A DNA stretch of 64,000 nucleotides from Daphnia pulex (lineage: Eukaryota; Arthropoda; Branchiopoda; Diplostraca; Daphniidae): assembly GCF_021134715.1 (NCBI RefSeq), contig NC_060023.1, positions 620,001-684,000 of the forward strand, given 5' to 3'. This document shows positions 11,640-24,110 of the stretch, one piece after another. A model generated the notes under the pieces. The model was not told the DNA's origin, did no database searches, and saw only the letters and a list, made by a program, of their open reading frames with translations. How positions within the stretch are numbered: position 1 is the stretch's first letter; each line of letters starts with the position of its first letter. A program made the position numbers and the translations under genes.

Positions 11640-12235
11640 GAGAGAGAGAGATTTTTAGTTTTTTCACCCTAAGGCTCACACGAGGCGAACACGTTGAAGG
11701 GGTAGGGAGGGTTCCCGCTTTTTCTAGTTTTAAAGGGGAAGAGAAGCAAGCCCAATTGAGAGAAAAATTTTCTTCTTTTTTTTACTCAGAGGAAGCGTTG
11801 TGTCTTCTGAGACAGAGAGATATTCACGCACCAGTATTGAAATTAAATAATACAAGTGCAAACAATTATGAGAGAGAGATTTGTTTCGGGAAATGGCAGA
11901 AGGCCATAGCAAAGATATCGAGAAACTATTAAAGTCTTTTCACCCTGAGGCTCACACGAGGCGAACTCGTTGAAAGGGGTAAAGAAGTTCCCGCGTTTTT
12001 CCCAATCTAAGAGGTAGGGAAGCAAGCCCCCCCAAAAAAATTCTTGAAAGGGAATAGATTCCCGCGTTATCCCAGTTTAAAGGAACGGGAAGGAAACCCA
12101 ATCAGCTGAGATTAGTTTTTGCAAATCTCTATCTAGAGATAGAGAGAGAGAGAGAGGGAGAATATCACCTAAGGCTCACACGAGGTGAACACGTCGAAGA
12201 GGTAGAGAGCTCAATTAATGAACGAGAGAAATAGA
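11640..12235. repeat. Three imperfect leader repeats inside the LTR element
   Basis: A block starting near CACCCTAAGGCTCACACGAG recurs at about 11665, 11940 and 12167. Each is followed by variants of GGCGAACACGTTGAAGG, and the first two also by a GGGAAG.AAGC.AGCCC segment. GA-rich runs (for example 12129-12157) separate the units. They lie between the 5' LTR and gag, where packaging or translation signals would be expected. Their role is unknown. Confidence 0.65.
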
Positions 12236-12577
12236 GAGAATAATCAACTTAGGCGATGATAGTTTGCGTGAAAAAAAATTCACCCCTCAAAAATTTAACT
12301 GAGAAATGTGTTTTTAATTTTTACGAAATTTCTGAAAGATTTCAGCTTCAATTCAAGAGAGAGCAAATTTAATTTACTGTCTGAAGGGGGTCTATTTACT
12401 TACTAGACCCCAAGAATAATTAAGTTAAACTCAGGGAAAGAGATAAGAATTCTAATAAATGATTGACCAGCCATCATAAAAAATTTTACGAGAGATGACG
12501 GCGATGACAATCAAAGTGAAGAGAATGAGAGAAAATTTTGAGTGTGATAGGATAAACTTAACACTGGTTGGAGAAAA

Positions 12578-12595
12578 CAAATGTTCGAAGGACCA
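12578..12595 (-). other. Putative primer-binding site
   Basis: Immediately inside the 5' LTR, the minus strand reads TGGTCCTTCGAACATTTG. It begins with the TGG that pairs to a tRNA CCA end. I could not assign the tRNA species, and the position of the TTCGA motif is odd for a standard 18-base site. Confidence 0.5.
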
Positions 12596-12887
12596 TGTTG
12601 GAAATGAAACTCTTGTTGGCGGTGTCGACCGTTCAACTTCCAAGAATGAGATAAGAGAGATGACACCTTTTTTGTGTTGTTGCTAGTAGATCCTTATATT
12701 TCACACTGATCTATATACATCATTTTGGGATTTCGATAGCTAGTTTAGGGTTGAGTAGGTTAGGGAACAATAGATTGAGTGGGAAGAGTGGGTAAAATTG
12801 GGGCCCTCTGTTGAGGTCCCTACAAATTACACATAATTAACAATAGTAAAGTGTCGATCACTGTTGGGAGTCATTATATTCCCAACA
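12596..12887 (-). repeat. 5' LTR of the retrotransposon
   Basis: The partner of 8885-9176, with the same 292 bp. It is followed by the second copy of the CACCG target duplication at 12888-12892. Confidence 0.88.
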
Positions 12888-12892
12888 CACCG

Positions 12893-13605
12893 ACCACCAT
12901 AAATAGGAAGTCAGCGTTTGGCGCCAATCGCTAGAGAGAATTGCTGCTTCTGTTTGTCACGCAAATCACAATATTCGTTCGGAAAACAAAATGTTTCATG
13001 ATTAGTAGACGCTGAAAACCTCATGCAAGATGATTTGTTATAGATAAGAATTACCTGAACCCCTTTTTATAAAATTATATCAGTTGATCTTAATTTCGTT
13101 TTTCGATATAATTCAATTCAGTGAAGAAGACCTTGAGCGGTTGAGCTTGAGCCTCTAGCCCACGCTGCTGATCTCTTGGCTTAGCCACTTTAGTTTTATC
13201 AGCCATTCGAATCAGTAAATCGGTAGACTATTAGATCCCTCCCAAACTCTTGTGATGTTAATTTTAGAAAGTGTTATGCATTTATGTCTAACTTCATCGG
13301 TACTTGGCTAAAACGTCAAAGTCTTAATTTTTAAAAAATGTTTCTCACAGTTTATTATGTTGCTAAATGTATCAATAATTTCTTTTTACAGGCACTGTAG
13401 GGTTTTCGATAAATCCCAACACACAATCGACAGAAAATATAATAATAGAAGTCAAATGCAGTTCTAAAGGCACAAACAACTCGTGACAATTGAAGGTAAT
13501 TATAGCTTTTTAAAGAAAAGGTGATGACTGGTATACTTGCAGGATTCGTTACAGATATAGATGTAATGCATTTTCTCAACTTTTTCTCTTCTCTCACTAA
13601 GAAAA
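12893..13605. other. Intergenic DNA and likely 3' UTR of the NHS-like gene
   Basis: AT-rich DNA between the LTR element and the stop codon at 13606. The part nearest the stop is presumably the 3' untranslated region of the minus-strand gene. No other gene is seen. Confidence 0.4.
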
Positions 13606-16600
13606 CTAGAGAGATGTTTCAATGGGTGTCGAACTGCCACTAGATGGAGTGGACGACCCACGTCGTGAACCGTTTTGAAAAGACAAATGTCTACGGACAC
13701 TAGCTCCATTGCTGGACACTGAAGAAATGGTGACTGCATCGTCGTCAGCAGCTGCCAGTTCTTCCTCGCTCCTCCCCTCTGCGATGGTGGAAGACAGGAC
13801 GTCCGTTCGTGGACTGTAGTGCGGATGGAATCGATTGTTGCGTTGCTGCTGCTGCTGACTGAGCCGACTGGCGATGTAACTGACTCGAGCACTGCGACGA
13901 ATCAAATTCTCCAGTGCTGGATGTTTGGTCACTGGACTGACGTCTGGCGACGCGGGCCCCTTGCCGATTCCGGCCGGCGGAGGTTGAGTCGCTTTGAGCT
14001 GCTCAACGGCCGAGATCTTTTTATTGGACGCCGGATGATGGAGTTGCTGGAGCAATTTGCGTTTGAAATCGGAAATGGTCGTCCGTTTGACCAGTCCGAT
14101 TGAATGGATTTTGGGCTGCTGTGGTGAAGGTGACGCCCCCGCATCACCTGGATGAAGCGGCCAAGTGCCGGGGCGAGTGTCGACGGATTCGTTCAAACTT
14201 GACGTGGAAAAGGAGCCATCCAGGGAACAGGAGGAATACGAAGGTGTTGGCGACGATTTGCCTTGTTGCTGGACACGTCCGGCGCCACTGGGAGTAGCAG
14301 AGTTGAAAGAGTTTGATCTTTTGGGTGAAAATTCCAGGAATCCACCTTCTTCCGGACTATCTCTTCCGGTTCTGGCTGCGTTGGCCGCCGCTAATTTCGA
14401 CGGTAACGGAAGCGTGCTGCTGTTTCTTTTGTCATCTCCCGCACTGGGCAGCCACTGGTTGTAGTTTGGTTCTACGGAAGACGGAGAACCGCCGCCGCCG
14501 GTCATGGATGCGTAATAATCGGCCACCGTTTTGAATCGAGCCGGAAGCGAATTGTATCGGAAATCTTTGCGTTGAAATTCGGTCGATGTGGACGACAACT
14601 GGGCTAGTGGCAAGGCCGACATTCTCGGCGGAGGCGATAAAGATTGATAGCCCGGAAGTGGTGATGAGCTGCTGGATGAAACTCCGTTCAATCTCGAACT
14701 AGTAGTTCCTGTTCCATCTAGTGGTAAGTTTGGTTTAAAATCATTGAACACATTTTTCTTTCTTTTAAAAATCAAACGAAAAAAGATACGAGGAAACCAG
14801 GCCGGATATCCTGACCAATGAGAATCGATTTCTTTGTTTTAAAAATGTAAGGCCGTTTATTAGCCAATTGAAAAAATTCGATTTAAAAAAAATAATAATA
14901 AAATTTCGTTCAAAAAAAAATTAAACATGGGAAGAAGATTCCGGCCTGGTTCGAGTTGGTTTTTTCATGGACTTTTTTTGTTTTTCATCCATTAAAAAAA
15001 AATTAATTTAGAATATAATAGATCTCATCGATGAATTGATTAATCATAAAATTAATGAATTATCGATTGTTTTCATTCATTCAGAAAATTAGAAAAAGCA
15101 GACCAAAAGAATTAATCATTTTCTAATGGAATTAAAAGCCCAGAGAAATCCAACTCTAAAGAAAACAAACGAAGCACGCACACACACACACAAAACAAAA
15201 TACAAAAAGTGCAAATAAAATAAAAAGGAGAAAGCCAGGCCGTGAAAAATAGTGTGAGAGAAATTTCAAGCAAATACTTAAATAATAATAGTAAAAAAAG
15301 CGACAAAAACAATTTCGTTTGTTTCATGCGACGTGAGATTTTTCCAGTCATGCGGGGGTGGTGATAAAAAAAAGGTAATTAAAAAACAAAAACATACGAG
15401 AAAAACAAATTTTTAACTTTTTCTTTTTTATGGCATTCGTAGGAAGAAGAAAATTAAAAAAACATTCACGCAATCAAAAGGGATTAAAGAAAAAGGTGAG
15501 GTAATACTGTGGGAAATTAAATCAAGCAAGCTAAAAAAAAGGTGATATTTAATTTCAAATCATTTTCTTTTTAGCGCCAAATGAGTATTTTTAAAAAAAT
15601 TTCAGATCACCAAATGTCAGTGTTGTTGTTTCTGCGGTTACCTGGAGTGTTGTTGAAGAAGCTGGGCCGATCCTGGGCGTTGGTGGGTGGACGGACGACG
15701 GGACTGGGTGGAACACTTCCGAATCCGCTGGCAAATGCGGATTTCTTGTGATGAGTTGGTTGTTGGCTGGTCATGGAAATGTCCAATCCGCTTCCGCCGC
15801 TCGAGTTGAGACTGCTGACGCTTCCGCTTTTGTTGTTGTTGTTGTTTTGGTGAGTCGGAGACGTCAGGATTTTCGGATTGACCAACAGCCGAGGACCGCC
15901 GTAAATCCGCCTTCCGGCCGCATTTGGATTGTGAATTCCTCCTCCGCCGTTGTTGGGTTTCACCAGGAGCGGACTGGACGTCATCATCATCATGGCCGGA
16001 CTAGAGATTTGCCGGTGGTTGAATTGCTTACTAGGACGTCCATTGGCTGCTGCTGCAGCCGGGCCGGAAGCTTGCCCAGCAGCGTTGAAACCCGGATTGG
16101 AAATTTGTTTGACCAGCATCGGACTTTTGATGGAGTAATTCATCGCTGGCTGGGAAGGTCTGGACGACCATCCGTTGCTGTTGGGTCTGTCCGTCAAGTG
16201 GCCCGAAATGAACTGGCCCGTTCCGGCGGTGGCCGTCACGGATCGGTGAGTTGTCCCTCCTCCGTTGACTGCGAATCCGCTTAACGTGTGACTAAGTGGA
16301 GCGAGTCTTCCGTTGTGACTGCCAGCCGCTTGCGGCGGCGCCACCGAGAGCGTCTGATTGGCTTTGCGGTAACTGTCGGATCGATTCCGCTGGAAGGCAC
16401 CGGCCGGATCGCCTCCGCTGTCCACTTGGTCGTCGACGTTGGCCAGTCGGTAGCTGTCGGACCGGGACACTAGAATCGCCGGAATTCCCGATCCATTTCC
16501 ATTGGTTGAACTTTGACCGTCCGGCTGAGTCCTGACGGCCGGAATCGTCGAAGAGGATGAAGAAGAAGAAGAAGTTCGAGGGCCGTTGAAACTTGGGGCC

Positions 16601-19600
16601 GGCCTGTAAGGCGGTGGACTGAGCGGTTTGTTCGCGTTGCCAGCAGCTGATCCAGTCGAGCCGATCGGATTGGGACGGAAGGCCGACGTCCCTGGATCCA
16701 ATTTCCTTTCCACATTTTGCTGGCCGGTGCCCGGCTCGACGAACGTGGAAGTGTGTCCGGCTTGAGCTTTCCGTCTCTTTAGAGAATCCGAACTGTAGAC
16801 AACTTTTCCGTCGGAATCCAGCGTCACTCTGGCGCCACGTTTCTTCCTTTCCAACGAGCTGGATCGTGAACTTTCACTGCTTCCGGCGGAGGAGAACGGC
16901 TGGGCGTTCAGATTGTCCGAATCGGCGGCCGGCAGTTGGTTGAGAGCCACAAGTTCCTGATCGACCGGACACTTGACGACGGACGCCTTGATAACGATGG
17001 CCGTCGACTCGGTGGATGCCGGAATGGCCGCCGGAAGATCGGCCACGTTTACTCGAGTCCGGCTCACCGGACTGGGACGAACTTCCGTTGCGGCGACTTG
17101 CTGGAGGAACGCGGATTGGATGTGCGATTCGAGACTTATTCCGGAATTCCGGCCGGAAGGATCGTTGAGCATGGCATCGTCGTCGCTTGGCAGTGGAGTG
17201 ATGGAAGGAGTGATGACGCACATGGCCGGAATCCTTCCGATTTGAGTTAAATTGGCCCTCATGCATTCCGATTCCGGCGATCCAGCGGTTTCGCTTCCGG
17301 GAGATTCGTTGCTCCTCAGCTGTTTGAGAGCGTCGGCGATCTCCTTGGATTCCGTTTCCGTCACCAATTGGCTCAGCGATTTCTTCTCTTCCGGAATTTG
17401 CTTCCGCAATTTTCCGGAATCCACCGAATTCCGGTTGCTGGAGCTTCCATTTCGTGGCGGTGGCTCGGGCGGTTGGCTGTTCCTCTTCTTCCGACTCCCC
17501 ACTGTGTTGTTGTTGCTGTTACCGACTCCTTCCGGCCGGAAGATGACCGTCCCTGCCGAACTGGTGGTGGCGCTGGACAAAGTGCTGCCCTTGCCGAACA
17601 ATTCGTATTCATTTTCAGGTGTAGCTGCCGGGAATGGTTGGCCGGAAGCCAATCCGCCCGAAATGCTGCCGGAAGCCGAGCTCATTCCGGATGAGCGATC
17701 ACTGCCGCCGCTCGCCTCCTTGGAATTGACCGACGTCCGGTTCTTGTGTAAACTTCCATCACTCTGGCCCTCCTGTTGGTTTGACCATTTTGAGATAAGT
17801 TTATTGATTTTATTTTTAAATGAAATTAAAGAAAGTTAATTGATTTCGACCTTGAGAGTTTTGAGGCCGCTGTCGATGTGGAAGGAGGTGTAATAGCCCT
17901 CGGCGTCGCAACTGTAGACGGAACTGGTTTCCAGGTCCAGCTCGTTGTGATGGTGACCGTTTTCATCCGCCCGGTGGATGCTGGACGTTGTGGTGGCGCT
18001 GCAATCGTCGCCCGAAAGGGCCGAATCGACATCCATTTCCGGCGAAAAAGATCTGGCCGTCTGCGGATGCTGCTGGATGACCCTCGGGTGTCGTTGGGCC
18101 AGAGGCGAAACGGCCACCGGATGATGATGGTGGTGGTGATGACGCGGATGATCGGAATCCAGCGAAGCTCTGGTGCTGCAAGAGCTGCCGGATGCCGACC
18201 AATTGCCGGAAGAAGATCTGCCATCCTCTTTATTCTCCTTATTTCCACGTAATTTGACCTTTTTTAAACGAAATTGTCATAAGTTAAATTCAATTTCTCT
18301 TAACCCGTTAACGGCGATTGAATTTCACGTTGGGAAATCCGATCGGGGGGCCCGGATTGGTTGAAACAGGTTGTTGGAAACTGAGTTTGACATGGAATAA
18401 CAAACTCAAAAACTGGACTACTACTAACTACTACGGGCGTTTGTCGACATGTAACATTTGATATGGCCCCTATCCATCATGCCATCCGCCTGAGCCAAAC
18501 AATGGGCACCCTGGAAACCCGATTTGTTATGTCTCATTCACGCTCGATAACCCGACACGCGATATGCAACAACCTTAAACAGCAGGACCCCCCCGGGCCA
18601 CTTGTACCGTGAAAGTAATCGAAAACGGTTCGGCATATTTGAATTTCGCTCCTTTTTTCTACAACAACAAATTCGCCTGACCGAAACGTCAAAAGTTTCA
18701 CGTTTCAAACGTTTTCTTTAGGTGACCAAGTCGAATGTAATTCAATTCCGGACGACACGGAGGGAAAATTTTAAGAATTGGATGACTCACCCCTCGTAAA
18801 ACTGGACGGGCATTGCCCAGGGTGCCGAATTCTTTTTCGCTTGGGATGAGCTCGTAGAGATCGGAATCGCCTCCGTTGGATTCGATCCGGTTTGAATTGC
18901 TGCTGCCAGACGGCCCATTTACAGTCGAAGAACAACTGGGCGGCGGGTGAATGTCCACCTGGATGGCTGTTTCACGATTCCCAAATTTAAATCATTTGAA
19001 TTTGAATTTGAATCATTGGACGGACCTGTGGTGAGACCGGAGACGAAGGTGTGGTCGGTTCCCAGTCGCCTGAGGCGCGAGATGGTGTTCATCATGGCGC
19101 CGGATCGGGTCCGCGTGGCCGTGACCAGGTTGCCGGCCGTCACCTGGACGACCAGTTCGCTGGAGGCGTGCGACGTGGCGTCGGTCGTCGTGTTGCCGAT
19201 GGACGACGGCGTGTTGGTGTCGCTCTCGTCGTACGACATGTCGGATGACGTCACGGCCGACGCCGCTCCTTTGCTGCCACCCGTCGTCGTCGACGGCGTC
19301 GTCATCAGCGACGTCCGCAGCAGGTGGACCAAATTCAGCCGCTGGCGCAACGAACTCCTCGATCCGCTTTTCTCTCCGTCGTTCCTGTGTCAGTTTTCCC
19401 ATTTAAATTTTGAATTCAATTCACTTAATTCTGATTTATTTAATTTGTACCGGCTGAGGTTGGAATTGTTGGCGGCCCTGAGGGCGTCCTGGATGTCGTT
19501 CCGGTCGCCATCGCAGGCGATGGTGTTGCGCCGCTTCTTTGTCGACTTTTTCTTGCTCCTCTTGCGGCTCCTGACGGCCCGCTCCGCTCCGCCGCCGCTT

Positions 19601-22600
19601 CCGGCCGCAGCTCCACCGACCGCCGACGGATCGACGTACTCGAAATGTTGCAGCGAGCGACGGAATTGGGTCATGCGCTGGAAACCCGAGCCCGTCACGT
19701 CCAGCCGGACCACCTCAGCCGGAAAAACTTGCGACGCAGCCGCTTTAGCTTTCTCTTCCGGCGACGGTAATCTGTTAATCCCCGAGTTAATGATGCAAAA
19801 CGAATGTCGTGAATAATTACGAATAATTATCAAATTAAAATAATTGCAGGAGCCGGAATGAATACCTGTGCGGAAGATCGGCGGAATCTTTGTGGTGGTC
19901 GTTGTCGATTGGCCGTCGGTTGTCCGGTCCGACGGGCGCCGACAGATCGTCGAGGACGCCCTCGTCGTCCGTCAGCCACTCCCTCATGTGTGCCAAACTT
20001 GCCGGCCGTCTGGTTTCGATTTCCAGCACGTTGGTCCTGTGCTTGCGACGAGAGCGCCGGAGCGTGGCCCCCAACTCCATCAGACGCCCGTAATCGGCCG
20101 CGTCCAAGTAATTGGCGCCTTGACCGCTAACGCCGCCGTTGGCCATCAGCATGACCAAACTGTCTGGCCGGTTGACGGGCGGCGGACTGTCCAGCACCGC
20201 CGCTTTCTCGTACAGCAACGTCAAAGCCTTGGGGCGATTCTCCGACGTCACCAACTTTAATTCCGGCTGTCAAAGTAAAAAAAAAGTTTCAAAAATTTTC
20301 TGTTTAATAATAATCATAATCGTTTATGCAAATTCAATCTTTGATAGATGAAGTAATTATGTACACATCAAATGAAGTGGAGGTTCAATTTTTACGACAG
20401 CCGAGTGCCATTAACTGTTTTTTATTATCGCATCCATTACGGAATAGAAAAAAAGGATCACGGCCGTTTTGGAATTTGTGTTATAAGAGGGGGGGTAGGG
20501 CCGCCAGATGGCGCCGTCTGGCCAGTCTCTTTTTCTTTATCGCCTCAGCTCACTCTTGAGAAAAAAGATGATGCTGCTCGACTCTCTTGATTCTAATTGG
20601 AAAATGGGCCTGGAGCATTTTTATCTCTTGGAAGGAGGAGGAGGGAGGGAGGAGGTTCAATGACGAGCAAAAAGTCCCAAAAAGATGAAAGATTCCCGAC
20701 ACTTACCACTTGAGTTGATGTCGCAGCAGGAGGAGCAGCAGCGGCGGCGGCGGTCGGCTGGCCACTTTTGAAGTGATTGGTCTTGTGATCGTGACTGAAC
20801 GCTGCCAAATCTCCTTCAGCTTATATGAAGAAAAGCAAAATTCAACATTTTGAATTATTTGATAATTAAATTTGGGCGGGAAGAAAAAGGAATTACGAAT
20901 TTTTCACTGAAGAATTAAATTTATGAGATTGACGTGCAAGATTTATTAGATTTTAGATTTTTATTTTGTTTGTCTGTAGGGATGATCTCGATGATGTCTG
21001 GAATCCCGAGTGCGTCCCTTTTTCGTGACTTTAATCGTCCCGCCGGCCCGGGGTCTCTACCGTCAAAGTACTAAACATTCTTTTGTTTGCTTATCTCATC
21101 ACAAAATATTTTTAAAACGAGTCCCTCACGACGCATTTTACAGAAAAAAAAAGGTGAAATTATTCTACCCACCAAATGTTAGTGGAGGGCACCGCCTTTT
21201 ATAATTTTCCCAACCCACCAGAGTCACACACAGAGAAAATGTTGCATCGTCAGGACAACAAAAGGAACAGAAAATTGTAAGTAGAAACTACAAAAATTTC
21301 CTTTTTTCTTTTCTTCTTATCATCCGATCTGGAACGTCTTTTTCTCCCTCCGGTGTTGTATCTTCTCTCCCCCCTCTCAAACCATCAAGTTCGAAAAAAG
21401 ATAAGGAATTTTCTTCCCTTCCCAACAACGTCCGACATGATTCGACACGAAAATCGAACAACACGCAGCACTTTTTCAATATCTTTTAAAAAGATTCTTC
21501 TTATATATTTAAATTAAAGAGACCACCTTGTATTTTATTTCTTTTTTATTTTCCAGTGTTGCCAAAATTCCGATTGGTCATGGCGGACTATTTTCTTCCG
21601 TTGTGACAACACACAAAAGGCCTGCCACCGATTTCCCACGGAATCCCGACCCCCCTATCCGCACATTTCTACACACACAAAAAAAGGGCCAGTTGCGGAG
21701 CCCCGATTCTTTTGTGTTTGTTGTAACGGTTGCGATGGTGACAAAAGATTGCGTCCGATTTAGGGTGGGGGGATTTAATTCAAAGAAGAAAATTGGAATT
21801 TGTCCGATTGTTTTGTATTTGTTTGTGATGAGAAGAGAAGATTGAAACATCCGTCCAGGTATTTCTCTCCCTCCTGTGTGATGGACGTCGGCTCGTTTTC
21901 ATTCCAACCATAAAAGATCAATAAACTTTTCTTTTCTTTTTCTTAGGGACCATCTGCCGTTGTTCCGTCATGCTGATGGAGCATCCCGTTAAGTGCTGGG
22001 ACGGGAGAGAAAGAGGAGTGTCTCGATTTACCCCCCTCCAACCCCCTTATAAATAAAAGAAGAAAAATTTGATTCCCTCACGATTATTCCGTTAAGGAAA
22101 TAATAAAAAAGACTCTTCCAGACCAACGAGGGGGGTTTTCGGTTATCCGATAGCGTCGGTATATTATAGCCAAGAAACCCCTTTCAAAAATATGTAATCA
22201 AAGAATACCCCTACCCACCCCTACACTCACGTGCGCTTTTTTTAAAAAACCATCCTGGCGGTATATTTAAATTTTCTTCCTTTTCCCTACAGCCCGAAAT
22301 GTCGTAAATAGTTTTCTTCTACTTCTTCGGGGGTTGGAAAGAAAGAAAAGTTAAACCCCCGATGGGCTTTTTCTTAACAGGTCACAAGGGGGAAAGAAGA
22401 AGAAGAAGAATATACGTGCGGTGTGCAGAGTGATTTGTTGGTTAGGGGAATCTTTTTTAACTGGCCGGAATCTTTTTGTAGAAAAAACGAGTTTTTTACT
22501 TTTTTTCTCTTTTCAATATCCGTAATCTTCTTACACGCCATATCATACAAATTTCTGTTTTGGAGGGAATGTTAAACATCATTAAAATTGATGCCAGAAA

Positions 22601-23591
22601 ATGTTTCACCTGTCTAAATAGTTCTCTCTTTCTCAGCTATAGGTTATTATATCCGGTGTGGATATTTGATTACGGCCGGAAGCTTGTGATGACCCTCAAT
22701 TCTCTTGTTTATTTCTTGCAAGTCGGATTATAACTAACTCCCCTTCACTGTACAACATTTGACACCGATATTATAGTAGACACAGTTGCTTATCGACTGT
22801 CTTTACTTCCTTAACAAGTTGGATATTTCGACTGTGGGAAATTCTTCTTTACCTACCCCCAAGGCCGTACATATCCCCCTGGAAAATAATAATGAAAATG
22901 GGTGTCTATCCCATCTTCTTCTTCTTCTTTCGTGGTTTCTCTGAAAGGAAGCAGTTCATTACGCTTGGTCAATCAAGGCCGTCTACATCTACTACCTTTT
23001 CTTCTGTTCATTTTCTGTTCGACACAAGAGAAAAGAATTTCCAGGAAGAGAAAAACTGTGGCCGTTTTCTCTCTTTCAACAAAAGAGAGTCACCCCCCTC
23101 TACATCTAAACAGGAAAAAAAAATACCCAGGAGCTCGCCCAGGAGTTGTTGACGGCTATTCCTACACTAGGACTCTATACTTCACCGGAAACAGGAAACG
23201 ATGGTACCCCCACCACACATATGGTTTTTCACCCCCTACTACTCTTTATAATAAACTAAACATAGAAATTTGGTGTCGTGTCCGGGGAGAACTTACGGAT
23301 GGCGACGGATCGTGAGTCGAGTCGCTGATCGGCGTTGGATTGGAGCCGATCGAGTCTCTGACTCAATTGGGTCGTCCGCTGCTGGAGGAGACTGGCCTCG
23401 TCGTGACAGTGAGCGAAGATGTCGGAGGCCAGCGAGACGAGCGAGGCCAGCTGTCTGAGACAGGCCGACAGCGTCTGATTGCTGATCAACTGGCGAACGT
23501 CGTCGTCATCATCACCAACCGACGACGCCGTTTGACTGACGCCCAGTCGACTCAGACGCACCGGCGTCACTTGCCGCAACACGAACGGCAT
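13606..23591 (-). CDS. gukh: NHS / GUK-holder family protein (WAVE-homology domain)
   Basis: Actin-regulatory scaffold of the Nance-Horan syndrome / guk-holder family, which acts at cell edges and synapses in animals. Nine coding exons on the minus strand (23297-23591, 20707-20819, 19866-20266, 19451-19771, 19026-19384, 18791-18966, 17851-18237, 15642-17772, 13606-14708) join in phase to 1761 residues. Exon 1 begins MPF and holds the helical WAVE-homology region (LSACLRQLASLVSLASDIF). Other family landmarks are RPKALTLLYEKAA in exon 3, LDVTGSGFQRMTQFRRSL (about 293-310) followed by a basic stretch, DAEGYYTSFHIDSGL at the end of exon 7, KTVADYYASMTG (1454-1465) and LVKRTTISDFKRKLLQQ (1600-1616). 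The rest is Ser/Pro-rich and probably disordered. Intron 1 is 2.5 kb. Exon 7 could alternatively read on to a stop at 17836, giving a short isoform. Family membership is firm. The symbol follows the fly orthologue. Confidence 0.9.
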
Positions 23592-24110
23592 TTTTCTTTG
23601 TTATCAAATTCAATTTTCTTCTTTAAAAATTTAAACGGATAACATTCCCGCGCTACAACACCAACACACTGGACACTAACAAACACTTTTTTTGGGGGAG
23701 AAACAAGAAGTTGCGACCGGCCCGGTCGACTCCACTGGAACAACTGGACGCACTCACACCAAAGTCGTGAGTTAGTATTTCTCTATCCACTCTTTTTCAT
23801 TCCCCCCACTCTTTACACCCACTTTCGTATCTACTACACCCAAGGAGTGAGGGGATATAGTACGACAACACTTTGGTGTAGTACACAGTTCTCTTTTTCT
23901 CTGACTAAACCATCGAGAGCAAAGGAAAAAAGAGCCTCTGGTGGTAAGTTATTAGAGCCCTTCTCCCCTCTTCTCTACTTTCATCCGCATTTTCTCTTTT
24001 CACCTTTCCATTCGGACCATTTTTTTCCAACAAAACTCCCAACGGTTTGACACCTGTGTGTATATTTGAATGTGTATACAGTCTGAAAACTATACACAAG
24101 GGAAAGTTTC
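23592..24110. other. Short intergenic region holding the NHS-like 5' end
   Basis: Only 519 bp separate the start codon of the NHS-like gene from the stop codon of the next gene on the same strand. The promoter and 5' UTR of this NHS isoform should lie here, unless upstream exons reach further. No clear TATA box was found. Confidence 0.4.

Larger units (their letters stand above)
8885..12887 (-). mobile_element. Non-autonomous (gag-only) BEL/Pao-like LTR retrotransposon
   Basis: A complete insertion of 4003 bp. It has two 292-bp LTRs (8885-9176 and 12596-12887) that look identical by eye, TG...CA ends (TGTTGG...CCAACA) and a 5-bp target duplication CACCG on both sides (8880-8884 and 12888-12892). 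Its coding orientation is minus, so 12596-12887 is the 5' LTR. It contains a long leader, one gag-like ORF (9227-11191) and only 50 bp between the ORF stop and the 3' LTR. There is no protease, reverse transcriptase, RNase H or integrase. The GGGGAGCA tract just before TGTTGGGA at the 3' LTR resembles BEL/Pao polypurine tracts. Family assignment rests on that and on the gag N-terminus. Identical LTRs imply a recent insertion. Confidence 0.88.

Noticed and set aside
12578-12595. Naming the priming tRNA of the LTR element
   Set aside because: The sequence after TGG does not match a tRNA 3' end that I can identify with confidence.
13819-19402. Many plus-strand and alternative-frame ORFs of 60-290 codons over the NHS-like gene
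   Set aside because: They are shadows of GC-rich Ser/Pro-coding exons and lack domains or splice support.
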